This document shows, piece after piece, positions 28,454 through 39,692 of a stretch of DNA of 64,000 nt. The stretch's first letter is position 1; every line of letters begins with the position of its first letter. The notes below the pieces were generated by a model. The model did not search any database and was not told the DNA's origin. It saw only the letters and a program-made list of their open reading frames with translations. The position numbers and the translations under genes are program-made. Where the stretch lies: NCBI GenBank assembly GCA_900404475.1, contig OUQQ01000010.1:26347-90346 (forward strand), read 5' to 3'. The stretch comes from Spongospora subterranea. Its lineage: Eukaryota; Endomyxa; Phytomyxea; Plasmodiophorida; Plasmodiophoridae.

Positions 28454-28680
28454 GCGGTCTGGCTTAACGTTCTCTTCGCATGCCTCCAACTTCGTTACCA
28501 TCCTTTCGTTTCTACAGTAGTGTGCAAATGTTATTTATAACACCTAGTCTATATTGAAGTTAGTGAACAAGCCTCAAATGATAGGAGGACATAGCCTACG
28601 TGTTAACAGTTGCAATACTAGAATCGAAAGAGATGGTAAGGAAGCTGGAGGCAAGCGAAGACACCGTTAATCCAATCGGT
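28454..28680. repeat. Inverted repeat with arms of about 62 bp
   Basis: The plus-strand arm at 28454-28514 (core CTTCGCATGCCTCCAACTTC) matches the reverse complement of 28617-28680 (core CTTCGCTTGCCTCCAGCTTC) at about 80% identity over about 62 bases, with about 100 bases between. The right arm runs into the decayed SDR copy. It could be a MITE-like hairpin or a local inverted duplication; no target-site duplication was established. Confidence 0.6.
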
Positions 28681-29455
28681 AAGCAGCACATTGAGCCACT
28701 TTCCCTTGTTCATCGGTGTAAGAAACAACAACGATAGCGGCGGCTGATACGAACCAAGCCAGCCTAAAGAATCATGCGCCAAACTCGTTGCTTCACATGA
28801 GCAGCGTTTCCGTTGACAGTAATAAGTGTATAAGATTTGGGCGAACTTCCTATGTAACATTGATTGGCCTAAAATGGCGAGGAGACAACATCTGTTATTA
28901 ACTGACAAGTTGTCGTAATTGCGCTGATCAGTGAAATCGTCTGCAGTAGCAGACCGATGGCGAAGTGATGCCCCTAGTTGATTTGAGTTTTGGCCAGAGC
29001 AGTTCAGCCAGTAACACGTGCGCCAGAAACTTGACCTAATGAAACGCATCAAAAACTTCCCCAATTCCATCGTCTGTTAGTGTGGACGCTCAGATAAAGG
29101 CCAGCGTTATTCACCAAAACCTAAAAATATACGCAAATGTCATCTTACATACCAAGCACAACATGGATGATTCTCCCAACGTTTTTTTTTGTTGTATTTT
29201 ATACAAAACTCATTGACAAACCGCTGCACTGATGAAAACCGGGAAAGATCACGATGCATTCTGGCTGTCTTCTTTATCCTCATTGCGATCTCGATAATTT
29301 TAGTCGTTTGTTCGCGTTGCCGACACGCCACAACAACTGTCCAGCCCCTTCTCGAAAAGGTCAAGAGCCGTTGCTAAACCTGTCGCTTCCGTTACTATCG
29401 CCACCGTCGAGGAATAGGCCGGACCGGCAACGAATTTGATGTCTTGTTGGACGGC
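28640..29455 (-). pseudogene. Decayed short-chain dehydrogenase (middle copy)
   Basis: This reads as SDR protein in broken pieces. VAIVTEATGLATALDLFEKG (about 29405-29350) is followed by a frameshift into WTVVVACRQREQTTKI (about 29345-29300), then DLSRFSSVQRFVNEFC (about 29250-29205) and RKFAQILYTYYCQR (about 28855-28810). The cofactor loop has lost the TGxxxGIG residues kept in both neighbours, the helix after the loop is frameshifted, the KLN border region is replaced by a run of nine A bases (T on the plus strand), and the C-terminal third is no longer recognisable. It sits between two intact copies in the same orientation, so it is a dead member of the tandem array. Confidence 0.8.
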
Positions 29456-30077
29456 ATTGATATATTGCGGAAACGTCTCTGTGATACCTCTAATTTCAGT
29501 TGTCGAAGATCCTGAGGGCAGCCCAAAGTATTTTGATGTTTTTACCTCACTTGCTGTAGTCTTATTTGTGGTGCGACCATTGACAGCCCTCGACTATGAG
29601 GACGTTTTTCCCACGATGCGAAGCAAAGCCTGTGGCGTTGCGGATGAGTCGTCTACGTGTCAGAGACACTATTGGTGTGGCGTTGTGCGGAAGATTGCCT
29701 TTGACAACTGATGGGCCGACGTTAAATGTGAATCACCGGTCACGCCCGCTCTGTGTAGCGCCAAAAAAACGGAAGCGACAGGACATGGCATGCCGGTGCA
29801 GCAAATGGACCTGAATCGGGATATGGTAAAGCGACACAACTCTGACTAATTGGTCGAGCTGTTGACAATTCTGTGTCATTTGGGAATCGTGGAACGAGAG
29901 CAAGTTTCAACATTGGAAACAACACAAAATTGTCACTACCTGGCCGTCTGAATTCGAACCTCGAACGACAGTGGTAGACATAGCTTTCGCAACTAACGCG
30001 TGCTCATCGGCTCTTTGATCGGTTTTAGCCGCACAGCAACTGCGAATTAGGGTTTGACAAACTTGCGGAACAAATCT
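29456..30077. other. Intergenic gap
   Basis: Open frames on the plus strand (about 29436-29814) and minus strand show no known motif and no splice-supported continuation. I see nothing to annotate here. Confidence 0.35.
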
Positions 30078-31242
30078 TTATTGACTAGAAGGAACGACCT
30101 TTGAGTCAAACGCTGATAAACGACCAAGTGTTTCTTGAACCACTTTAGTGGCAAGGTCAGCGTCGTTTGCTAACGGAGAGGAATCGCAAGGAATGGAGCC
30201 GACATAAGTGCCGAATCCTTGGCCATCAGTGCAACAATCCAGCCAATACCTGTAAATTGAGGTTCAAAAATGCGAGTTCCATTGCTCGATAAACAGGTTT
30301 TGCGGTTACCTTTTGTTCGGAGATAAATAGAGGGTCTGACCAGAACCAGCTGTGTCGGTTATAGAGGGATCTACTGCCGCGAATATACTAGTACTTGCTC
30401 CCTTCTTCGGCGAAAGGGCGATGCAGTTAATGATGCCACGAACAACCAGAGGAAGATCGCGAAAAACGTCTGTTGCCGTCACTCCAGGATGAACAGCGAT
30501 TGAGGTCACACCATCTTTACAACAGCGAGTCCTTTGACAGTAATACGTGTATAAGATCTGGGCTAACTTCCTGTTCAGATTGGCTTTAAATGGGGAGACA
30601 TCATTGTCTGTTATCACTTACGAATTGTTATAATCGCCTTGATCAGTGAAAATATCTGCAGTTGCTTTTTGATGAAGAACTGATGACACATGGATCACAC
30701 GAGCGCCCCCGGTTGATTTCAGTGTTGGCCACAGCAGTTCAGTCAGCAAAACGTGCGCCAGAAAATTAACCTAAGGAAACGCATCAACGGAAGTTCTCAC
30801 AGCCACATTATGATATTCACTTGTAAGACTTCCCCAAATCCATCCTCTGTTTGTTTGGACGACTTCAGAAGGCCAGCGTTATTTATTAAAACCTAAAAAC
30901 CAAATTTTCTTTACACCCACACATGGATGACTCTCCACCAACGTTTAATTTGTCGTATTTTTCACAAAACTCTTTCACAAACCGCTGAACTGAGGAAAAC
31001 TGAGAAAGCTCAAGGTGCATAAATTCTAAGCCACCCTGGCCGGCTTTTGCTGCTTTGAGTTGAACCTCTTCGATAATTTTAACGGTTTTATCGCGTTGCC
31101 GACAAGCCATAACAACTGTCCATCCCTTCTCGAAAAGGTCGAGAGCCGTCTCGATACCTATCCCCGACGACGATCCGGTCACTATCGCCACCTTCTTGGA
31201 CCCTGCCGGTGATGATTCTGATGCAATGGTGTTAGCGTTCAT
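30078..31242 (-). CDS. Short-chain dehydrogenase/reductase, retinol-dehydrogenase-like (copy 2)
   Basis: This is a paralogue of the gene at 26527-27747. The cofactor loop is VTGSSSGIGIETA, the structural motif VLINNAG, the active site YNNSK (again split by an intron, with KLAQILYTYYCQ in the next exon), and then AVHPGVTATDVF and YWLDCCTDGQGF near the end. Length is about 310 aa with the same exon structure as copy 1. Two internal indels relative to copy 1 (after NCIALSP and in the variable region before YWLD) suggest that it is not a recent duplicate. The ATG at 31242 begins MNANTIASESSPAGSKK. Predicted to be a soluble or peripheral oxidoreductase; the substrate is unknown. Confidence 0.87.
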
Positions 31243-31995
31243 GTTGGGCGCCCGTTTTGTGATATCAGTGCGCTGCTAAAACATCTGGAGTTTGTTTGAG
31301 TGGCCAGGTGTCACCGATACAATATTTCGAGTACTTCAGAGGGTGGACGGGCAGGTACGAAGGCAGTTTTATGTTGTTACCACACTTACTAGACCAAAAA
31401 CACGTGGTAAAACTGTGACTGTGAGGAGATTCCTTTCGAAGAATCTTTTTGATAGGGAATGCAGGTGAGAGTATACTTGGGACGAAATCGCGAGTTGTCT
31501 AATATGTCGAAAGTTTTGCACCGCATCACCGCTAGCAATGTCACAGCCCCAAAAAAAAAATACACAAACTCTTCCGAGAGACTCTCAGATAGGGACCAGC
31601 GTATCTACTAACGTCGGAAAACCGAATCTCTGAAACCCGAATGTGAATGTTTTCTTTCACATTGACATCGACGACTTTTCACGAACTTCTAGTTACGTCG
31701 TATGCTTCGCAGAACTATTGCGGAACCGAAGAATCAGATCCAGAAAAAATTACAAATTTATGTAAACTTTCCTTATGGGTAGACGACATGGTGGATACGT
31801 CCGTGGCACAGGTAGACTGCGTTCCAGTCGGTATCGAACAATGGTTACCGCATGACATTTGCTGAGCCGCTTGTATGCTTCAGATACACCCTCTATGATG
31901 TACCCCACGTTAGGTCTGAGAGCGTTGATCATACTAGTACTTGACAGGTAGCCAAACCTGCAACTGTGCCATTGCTGTCGAAATACTGCCAACGT
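31243..31995. other. Intergenic gap
   Basis: This contains an A-run near 31550 and scattered short open frames without recognisable motifs. Nothing firm was seen. Confidence 0.4.
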
Positions 31996-31997
31996 GA

Positions 31998-32714
31998 TTA
32001 ACGGAGTCTCCAGTCGTCAACGCTATCCACAAAGGCGGGCAACAGCTGTTCTGGGATGTCCGATGCATCTTTGCCCCTTTCAACATTGAGCAGCAGCGCT
32101 TCTAACACCTGGGACTTGGGAAAGAGAGACGAATTCTGCAATACAGTACAGATGGCTGACTCGTTTACAACCAAGTATATCCCACTATGTTTGCCTATCA
32201 AACGTTTTTATTACCTGAATGGCGATAGAAGTATCGCGACCGTGGCCGTGCCAGGCAACAGGTCTTGGGTCTGACAGCATGTCCGAGGACGACCCGCAAC
32301 TCTTACACTTCCGTTGAGACCAAAACAAGCCAAGCCAACCCGAGAGTTGGCACCGTTGATGACGACCAGCAAATGCAGGCACAAACCGCTTGTGACATCA
32401 TCTCAGATTGAGTTCATCATTGTTCAACAAACTCCTTGAAGAGTTGCCTTCGGCTGCGATTGTTTGCAACAAAAAACACAATGCTGAAACGACGACCAAA
32501 GGTCGATTTCGGATGCAACGCTCACGAAAAGATATAGTGGCGAACAATTCTTGCATCTCCTGCTCCAATGACAATTGGATTGCCGTTTTGGCTCGTTAAC
32601 TGACGACAAGATTTCCGTTTTTGTTAAAATGATGGATGATACGGAACCGTGAGGAGCAGTGGATTCTGCTTTTGAACTCAGAAACGCGTCAGAGATCGTA
32701 GCGAGGTTACCCAA
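31998..32714 (-). CDS. Possible small unidentified gene
   Basis: A candidate start at 32714 (MGNLATISDAF) opens a frame to about 32424, and a second block at about 32375-32220 contains QRKCKSCGSSS and GRDTSIAIQ. A GT at about 32218 and an AG at about 32139 would join it to NSSLFPKSQVLEALLLNVER and a C-terminus PAFVDSVDDWRLR ending at 31998. The join of the first two blocks is not resolved. I recognise no family; the CxxC is the only notable motif. It may be non-coding or a decayed gene. Confidence 0.25.
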
Positions 32715-33009
32715 TCACCCCAAGTCCCAGGCACACTGTCAAAATTATAGGAAAGGGCCGGAAATGGTACCCCATTGGTCACGCGCGGTGGAACCTCATC
32801 TCATGTTGTATGAGCGACTGACCTGACAGCCGACACAGGTACGGGCCACTGTCAATACCGCGCTATAAATAACCTGGACAAGAGCCAGCGATCGTTACGG
32901 GTGACAGTGATGACAAATCACAGTGCGGTGGTCGGGTTTACATGATAACCCCCATAACTTAAAACGGTGTAGTCGAATCGTTATCGGCGAAACGGCCGAG
33001 GCCTAACCA

Positions 33010-35057
33010 ATGACGCTGCCTCTGAACCATGCCAGGGCGTTTCTCGCGCTTCTTATGACGATCAATCTGCTCTGCTATTTCGACCGCGGCCTATTATCAG
33101 CTAGGTTGAACAACATTTAGGCGCGCTTATTCGTGGTGACGCCTGCTTTCCTTAGTCTCTCGTCTTTCTCCCAGCCACCTCTATTGCTGACTCAGTTCAA
33201 CAATGGTGTTTTATCAACTGTTTTTATTGGTACCTTCTCTTGCCGGTAATTGCCCTCCCTTTTCCAATCTTCCAAACAGTTGGGTTTATGATAACGGCGC
33301 CGATTTTCGCGCGTGTCGCCACCTTTTATCGACCTATGTATACGATGGCTTTTGGCCTATTCATCTTCTCCTTATCATCAATTGCAATGGGCCTCTCGTT
33401 CAGCTTCATACCCATGACAATATCACGTTGTTTATCTGGGATAGGAGAAGCGTCTTTTGTATGCATTGCAGCTGTAGGTAGACTCCATCGGCACCTTTTC
33501 ATCTATTTGTCATGAGCGGATTATAACATATTCAAACTCTGTTCAGCCACTCATTGACATATCCGCCCCCAAGGCCAACCGTTCGGTCAGTTCAATTGAC
33601 GGTCGGCATTTCTCATTCCACTGGCTCACTTTGATAGGCATGGCTGTCGTACTACTATTTGACGATTCCTGTTGGGTTCGCCCTCGGTCTGTCCGTTCAA
33701 GGTTTCGTTCTGGATTATGCAACAATTGGACTGAACAATTGGCGGATTATGTGGATCGTCCAAGGTATCGCGGTGAACATGTTTTCACACTCATACCGTG
33801 TAACCTTTGAGGTCAGGGCTGGTAATGCTGCCTTTAACTTTAATCTGCGTCGCGTTGCCTGAGCGCTTCTCCCAGCTAGAGAACAGTGCCGTATGTTCTT
33901 TCTGTAATACACGACACATATCCCTCATTTCAACATCTTAACAGGGTTATCAATCCTCATTTTTTGGTGACGTACGTACTGTAATGTCCAGCCCGATATT
34001 CCGCTGGACGGTTCTCGGCTACGCGTTGCAAACGTTCGTGGTCGGCGGCATCAGCAGCTTCGGTAATGTCAAGCTTTAAAGTGATTTATTTACTAATGTC
34101 TATTGTAGGAGTCTCGTATCTTCAGGAGGCGATCGGTCTGTCTCCGACTATGTCTACTTTGAGTCAGTTCGCCGATTTCAAGTGGATTTCGTCTCACTGA
34201 TGTCGCGATTCTAGTATTTGGGTTGGAAGTAGTAATTTCCGGCGTTGCTGGAACCGCTTTAGGAGGATACTTACTTGATCGAAACAATCAAACTCATATC
34301 GAGTACGTTGGTAGCGGATGAGCACTTCTACTATGTGTTCATGTGATCACATAGGGTTGACCATGCCGGGTCGGTTTCTAGCATTGACCCGGAAAAGTTG
34401 ATAACGCCCTCCGTGTCGGATGGAGAAATCAATAGCTGGGTCATCGCGCAAGGCCCTGTTAACGATGCCGCTCGCACGGTGACTGCAGCTCGGATTCTTA
34501 TATATGCAGCGTTGACTGTATATCCGTTCGGCCCATTGTTGTGCTGGATCCAACGCCTTATGGGTTCAGGCTCTTCCTGTTTTTGCACTTACGTTCGCTT
34601 CTCTCAACGTGTATATGTTTTGTATCGGATCGATGTTCACGGAAATCTGCATTTTCGCTTGTCTTGTTCGTTGCCGATCACGTTTATCACATCCAACGCT
34701 AATGCGGTTCTTAGAGTCCATGCAACGGCGTCATAATGTGGAGTCAAACTTCACCGAGTTTACGTCCGCTGGCAATGGTTCGACGCTTATGAATTCATTG
34801 ATTTGATTGATTTTATATAAGTTTCGCCAGGCCCTTTCCACAATGCTCATCCACGCTCTCGGTGATGCGGCAAGTCCCAGCGTGGTTGGCGTAAGACCGC
34901 CCCTGTTTTGCCTGAATTCGAATATTGATTGAGCGGAACTCAGGCACTAGTTGACTACTCTGGCAACTGGCTTGTGTCGTTCCGCCTGCTCGGCATCTGG
35001 CTGGTGCTGTCACTAGGCGCCTGGTGGCGAACAGCCAAGTACAGTCGTTGCACTTGA
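33010..35057 (+). CDS. MFS transporter, Spinster (SPNS)-like
   Basis: This major-facilitator transporter is split by many short introns. The ATG at 33010 gives helix 1, LLMTINLLCYFDRGLLSARL, with the Asn-Tyr-x-Asp-Arg theme typical of Spinster. Then come GVLSTVFIGTF (about 33205), the helix around FGLFIFSLSSIAMGLSFSFI (about 33350), the signature RCLSGIGEASFVCIA (about 33428) followed by PLIDISAPKANRS (about 33550), GFALGLSVQGFVLDY, WRIMWIVQGIA, PERFSQLENS, then FRWTVLGYALQTFVVGGISS (about 34000), VSYLQEAIGLS and, in the last exons, ALSTMLIHALGDAASPSVVG (about 34840), matching the GDAxSPxxxG motif of helix 11. Spinster proteins export lysolipids or sphingosine phosphate from lysosomes or the plasma membrane. 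The exact substrate and some exon borders remain uncertain. Confidence 0.78.
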
Positions 35058-35545
35058 CTTTGATGGTATTGGTTTTTTATTGGATTGACAGCCTCGCACA
35101 ATTGGAATTTCGTAAAGCCGCGTTGGAAATTGATCAAGAATATTGACGATGCTTGCGAGTCACCCAAGGACGACCGTCCTGTTTTACTTGCCAGAAATGT
35201 TGTGTTATTAAATCTTTTTAATTCTACGACCACAGATATGCAATTCATCTGTATTCACGATGTTCGATTGCGCTCTGGTGATTCTGCAACACCAGTGATA
35301 ACAACTAACCGTTTTTTTGAAGATAGAGGGCGTAAACGGCGCGATTTATTCAAAATGATTAAAGCAGTTCCAGATTTTCTTGAGGAATAATGAGAAACTT
35401 TTTCAAAATTTACAGATATTTTCCATGGCTGTAATGCAATTCATGTTACAGAGTTCCCGGAAACTTTCCCGGACTCCGTGGCGGAGTTGTCTCCTGAAAA
35501 CCAAATCGTGACCGCCCTTTCCGTGGTCACAGTCGAGGACAGACA
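35058..35545. other. Intergenic gap between the Spinster-like gene and IMP4
   Basis: A plus-strand open frame of about 100 codons (to 35392) has no ATG at its head and no known motif. The stretch probably holds the 3' end of the transporter gene and the IMP4 promoter. Confidence 0.4.
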
Positions 35546-36606
35546 ATGATTCGACGCAATGCTCGCCTTCGTCGCGAGTATATGTATAGGAAAAGCCTGG
35601 AGGGCAAAGAGCGCGCCTTGTACGAACGCAAGAAACAGATCAGGGAGGCTCTAGAAGATGGGACTCAGATTCCAACGGAGCTGCGGAATCAAGAGCAGGA
35701 ACTCAGGCACGATCTGCAATATGATGATGCATTGACGGAAGGTGTGTGAGCTCCATCGCGCGCTCACGAAAGATTCCGGGTTGCTGACGTCTTGATGACA
35801 GGTTTGGTTCCAACAATCGATGACGAATACCAAACAGCTGGCGTCCGGGATCCGAAAATTCTGGTGACCACATCTCGTGATCCATCGAGTCGACTGATCC
35901 AGTTCGCGTCTGAGGTCAGGCTCATGTTCCCCAATTCGCAGCGCATCAATCGGGGTGCAACAGTGATTAAGGTGCGATTTCACATCATGATCAGGGTTGT
36001 CAGGGTTGTTTTTTCTTTGCTAACCACCATCAACGACTGCAGGAACTTGTGTCGGCCTGCAGGGCGAATGACGTCACCGATCTGGTGATCGTGCATGAAC
36101 ATCGTGGTGAACCTGACGCCCTAATTATTAGCCATATGCCATATGGCCCGACCGCCTATTTCAACATGTCTGGTGTCGTGACCCGACACGACATCAAAGA
36201 CACCAAAATCGGTATCCGCCTTTACGTTTGTTATTGGTATCGACGTCAATGACGGAATCGCAATCCAGGAACTGTTTCCGAGGCGTTCCCTCATCTGGTG
36301 TTCGATAAGTTCGATACGCCTCTGGGCAAGCGTGTGCAAAACATTCTCAAGTATTTGTTCCCGGTACCGAAGGAGGACAGCAAGCGGGTCATGTCGTTCG
36401 TGAATAGGAACGATTTCATATCGTTTCGCCACCACGTATATGAGCGTCCCCATGGGAAAGACGTGGAGATTCGCGAAGTTGGCCCCCGATTCGAGCTTCG
36501 TCTGTACCAGGTCAAGCTGGGTACGGCGGATATGAAGGAGGCGGAGAACGAATGGGTTCTACGACCGTTTATGAATACAGCCCATAAGCGGAAAGTCATT
36601 GGATAA
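35546..36606 (+). CDS. IMP4: U3 snoRNP protein IMP4 (Brix domain)
   Basis: IMP4 is a nucleolar Brix-domain protein that joins U3 snoRNA to pre-rRNA in the small-subunit processome for 18S rRNA maturation. The N-terminus MIRRNARLRREYMYRKSLE is the typical basic IMP4 start. The Brix core follows across short introns: DPKILVTTSRDPSSRLIQF (about 35850), VHEHRGEPDALIISHMPYGP (about 36090), then TPLGKRVQNILKYLFPVPKE (about 36320), DFISFRHHVYE, and the C-terminal VGPRFELRLYQVKLGT (about 36480). Length is about 290 aa, as usual for the family. The gene ends 76 bp before the stop of the opposite-strand DPH1 gene, so the two are tail-to-tail. Confidence 0.95.
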
Positions 36607-36682
36607 ATAAAGTTTCGATGCGATATATTATTTATAATAGTTGTGCCCTTTTTACATGAATTGAGGTTTATGCACTGCTGTT

Positions 36683-38238
36683 TTACGACGAATCAACGAT
36701 CTGCAGAGGCGCTCTGGCTGCTCTTTGCCTTGCTTTGAGCGCACGTTCAACACGCTGCCTGTTGGTAATCGTCGAGGGAGTTTGACCGGATTTACCAGAC
36801 TCGGGTGGGGTATAATAATTTGACCAGACACCACCGGTTTTCGAGTAATAATCCATTGGATGAGATCCTGAATACTGAGATACGTCCATCTGATATCGAA
36901 TGTCAGCACCACAAATTCAAAAAACAAAACCGCAAACAGTATGACCTTTTCGATTGCCGACATGGCTTCGTACGCGGATAGCAACGGCTTCGAAAACGCC
37001 ATTCCCCAATCGATAGATAATCGGGGGCACGCCACTTGGACAAATGCGTCAATATCGGTGAACATGTCGAGCTTTCCTGGGAATATCTCGGACAGCAATA
37101 TGACCGTATAGTGAGCGCCTCGCGACTTCAGCGATTCCTCGATACGTGTTACGATGTTGACATTCCCTTGACGACCCAGAGTCCCTAAGATAATCCCCCA
37201 TGATTTCGCCTCCATCGCCTGGCGAAACCTGGTGTCAACATGAAGGATTCGCATTCGCTGCATCACATACCCTTAAAATCGACGCCCGTCTGTTTTCTTT
37301 CATCTGTTCATGGTCGTACTGTTCGATTGTCATGCGTTTCGAGTAGGGATCATATCGATACGCCGGCAGCCATGGATTGGCAATCATGATCGATTCCAGG
37401 TGAAAGCGACCATCCGCTATGAACACTAGGGCATCGGTGGCGCCGCGATCAATCACAGGGGCGGTACACCCTAGCACTTCTCCTACAAGTGGGCATAAAT
37501 CGGTCTGGTTAAAACGAGGTAGAAACCCATTTTTGGACATACCACGGGAAAGGGGACGACATTGTGGGACATGAACATTATCCAGCGTCTCAGATATTAG
37601 CGCGATTGCCGATTCAAACTGGATCGTGCCAGCTAGCGTTAATTTAGAAGCGGGTGGGAATGTAGCCGTGATCGTATCGATAACATGAGCTACATCGATC
37701 TCGATATCAACAAAGATGTAGAGACACGGGACCTTGGTAGTTGACACAGGCACAAGACATGAGTGGCCATAGTGCACGAGAAGATCGGACTGTAGGGCAA
37801 CGGCGGCGTAATCGTCAATACAGCATGCACCATATGTCACATCGCCCAGGATGGCTACGTCTTCGACAAGGCCATATTGCATTAGTAGGTCACCTAACGC
37901 CAACGATATTGAATAAAAAACGATAATGTTGAACACTAAATCGAACCGATCGGGCAAGCGAACATCAATAATCCTTCGGGGAACTGGAGGGCGACGCGCT
38001 TCACGCCATATTGCCGGCAGCGTCGCACGGTCTTCTCGATCTCGAACCGATAATTGCCGGGAAGGGCATTGCGGACCGCCTCCTTGATCTGAGACACCTC
38101 CTCGCCTGTCAATACATCACGTGCCGGCTGCCTATGGCTCGACAGCCTCCCAGGCCGCTCAGATAGCGCCGGCGAACCAGTACGGTTGGGGGCAGAGTCG
38201 GACTGGTTTGGCGCCATCCCCGTCCAGATCAAATTCAC
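36683..38238 (-). CDS. DPH1: Diphthamide synthesis protein DPH1
   Basis: DPH1 forms with DPH2 the non-canonical radical-SAM enzyme that transfers a 3-amino-3-carboxypropyl group to a histidine of elongation factor 2, the first step of diphthamide formation. Seen in order: [15 protein letters not shown] and [31 protein letters not shown], with the first cluster-ligand cysteine (about 37840); [22 protein letters not shown], with the second cysteine (about 37480); [39 protein letters not shown], with the third cysteine (about 37000); and the C-terminal [16 protein letters not shown]. All three cluster cysteines are present. The start could be 38238 or the in-frame Met at 38217. Introns are short; one around 36960-36894 restores the C-terminal frame. 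Confidence 0.95.
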
Positions 38239-38639
38239 TGAGTAACGTGGATTCGGCAGGTATTTCGGACTACTACAAACTCCGTAGAAAAAAAAGAAAC
38301 ATCAGTTGTGGACTGTTTTGTTCAAGAAAATTTCTGCGTCTATTTCTGGTTTCTCCTTCTCGTGGTATTTGCCGAAAGAAGAGTGCCAGTGCTATTGTTG
38401 TGTTTAATACAATTTGGCCGCGATTCGGTGTATTGTACCAAGTATACCATGGGGTGTAGTTGTTTCCATGAACACAATTTTTGAAAAAATGGCGCAAAAT
38501 TTGTAGAGACCCCGTACTGGAAAACACTGGTTAGGCCTTGACGGCTGCTGGGCGGCTCCTCTCGCACCCTCAAGCGCATCAAAATTATCGAGATGGTTAA
38601 CCTGTTTGAGCGGGTTCTTGGACAGATGTCCGAGTAGCC

Positions 38640-39500
38640 CAAGCACTCTCCTCCAATGCTGCTTCTAGTTCCCATTTGGCTACGATGGGAATCGAATCGG
38701 ACATCTGTCAGGGCCCTCGTTCAAACAAAATCAACCATTCCAGCAGCTCAGCTTCATCGCCGATGATGATCACTTCAGAACCGGCCCTGTCGGTGTCCGC
38801 AAACGATTCACCTGACAGTCCGATCTTGGATGTGAACACGTCGGGTGCATGTGTCCCAGAGTTGGAACGATGAATCCCAACATATCCGCATAGTCAGTAT
38901 TGCAGGAACGACCACCACCTGGTCGCTGAAGAACCCTGCAGGCATACCTTCGTCGCGAACGATCTTCTCTACAGATTTATCTGCCTGGCTGTCATTGCCA
39001 GCAAATTTCGCCTTGCAGCTCTTGTAGAGGCAGCGAATCTTCGCCTCGGGATTCTGATACAGCAAAGTGTTTGCGTCAACTGCGTCCCATCCATCGCGCC
39101 GGAAACTCGCACCTCTCCTCAAACTGAGTGGAGATCTTCTGCCATCCAGCTGGATTCGATAGCAATTTGGGGTGCGATGACTACAGAACGTCCAAACACG
39201 CGGTTATTTGTCTAACTCGCAATTGATTTCGCGATCTCAAACAGAGCTGCTGTTTTGGACTGTCTTCCGCGGACGCATGCCCACTAAGCATTTTCGCCAG
39301 GCGATGTAATGCAGTCAATCTTTGAACAATCCAGTCGAACGTTAGAAGAATCTGCAATGCCAACCTTCCCAAAGATGATCTCAAATCGTAGATGTTGTGC
39401 CGATAGGGCTCCTGTGCCGACGTCCATCAGAAGCAAAAGGGGCCACAGCTGCTACAAGAAACGTCATCGCGGCGACAATGGATATCATGTTGCCGTCGTC
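38640..39500 (-). CDS. Unidentified possible gene
   Basis: On the minus strand a start near 39500 gives a short hydrophobic leader (MISIVAAMTFLVAAVAPFAS). Downstream blocks include SSNVRLDCSKIDCITSPGEN (about 39345-39285) and DGWDAVDANTLLYQNPEAKI with CLYKSCKAKFAGND (about 39090-39000), then EGMPAGFFS. I could not join the blocks into one frame with confidence and recognise no family. The composition of the 39.1-38.9 kb block looks like protein. A secreted cysteine-containing protein is a guess. Confidence 0.25.
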
Positions 39501-39692
39501 CATTGGGCAGCAAACCACTTATGTAAGATAAGGGGTGACCCTTGTTTATCATTCTCTGTTTCAGAACACAGGAGCCCGACAAAGTGGGTTCTTGAACATT
39601 TTACATAAAGTAACTTCCACTGGTTGACAACGATATATAATGGATGGTTGGATTTATAGATTTTGTTGGGAGGTATAGATCCGAATGACGTT

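Noticed and set aside
35085..35392. A plus-strand gene of about 100 codons between the transporter and IMP4
   Set aside because: It has no ATG at its head, no splice-supported upstream exon and no recognisable motif.
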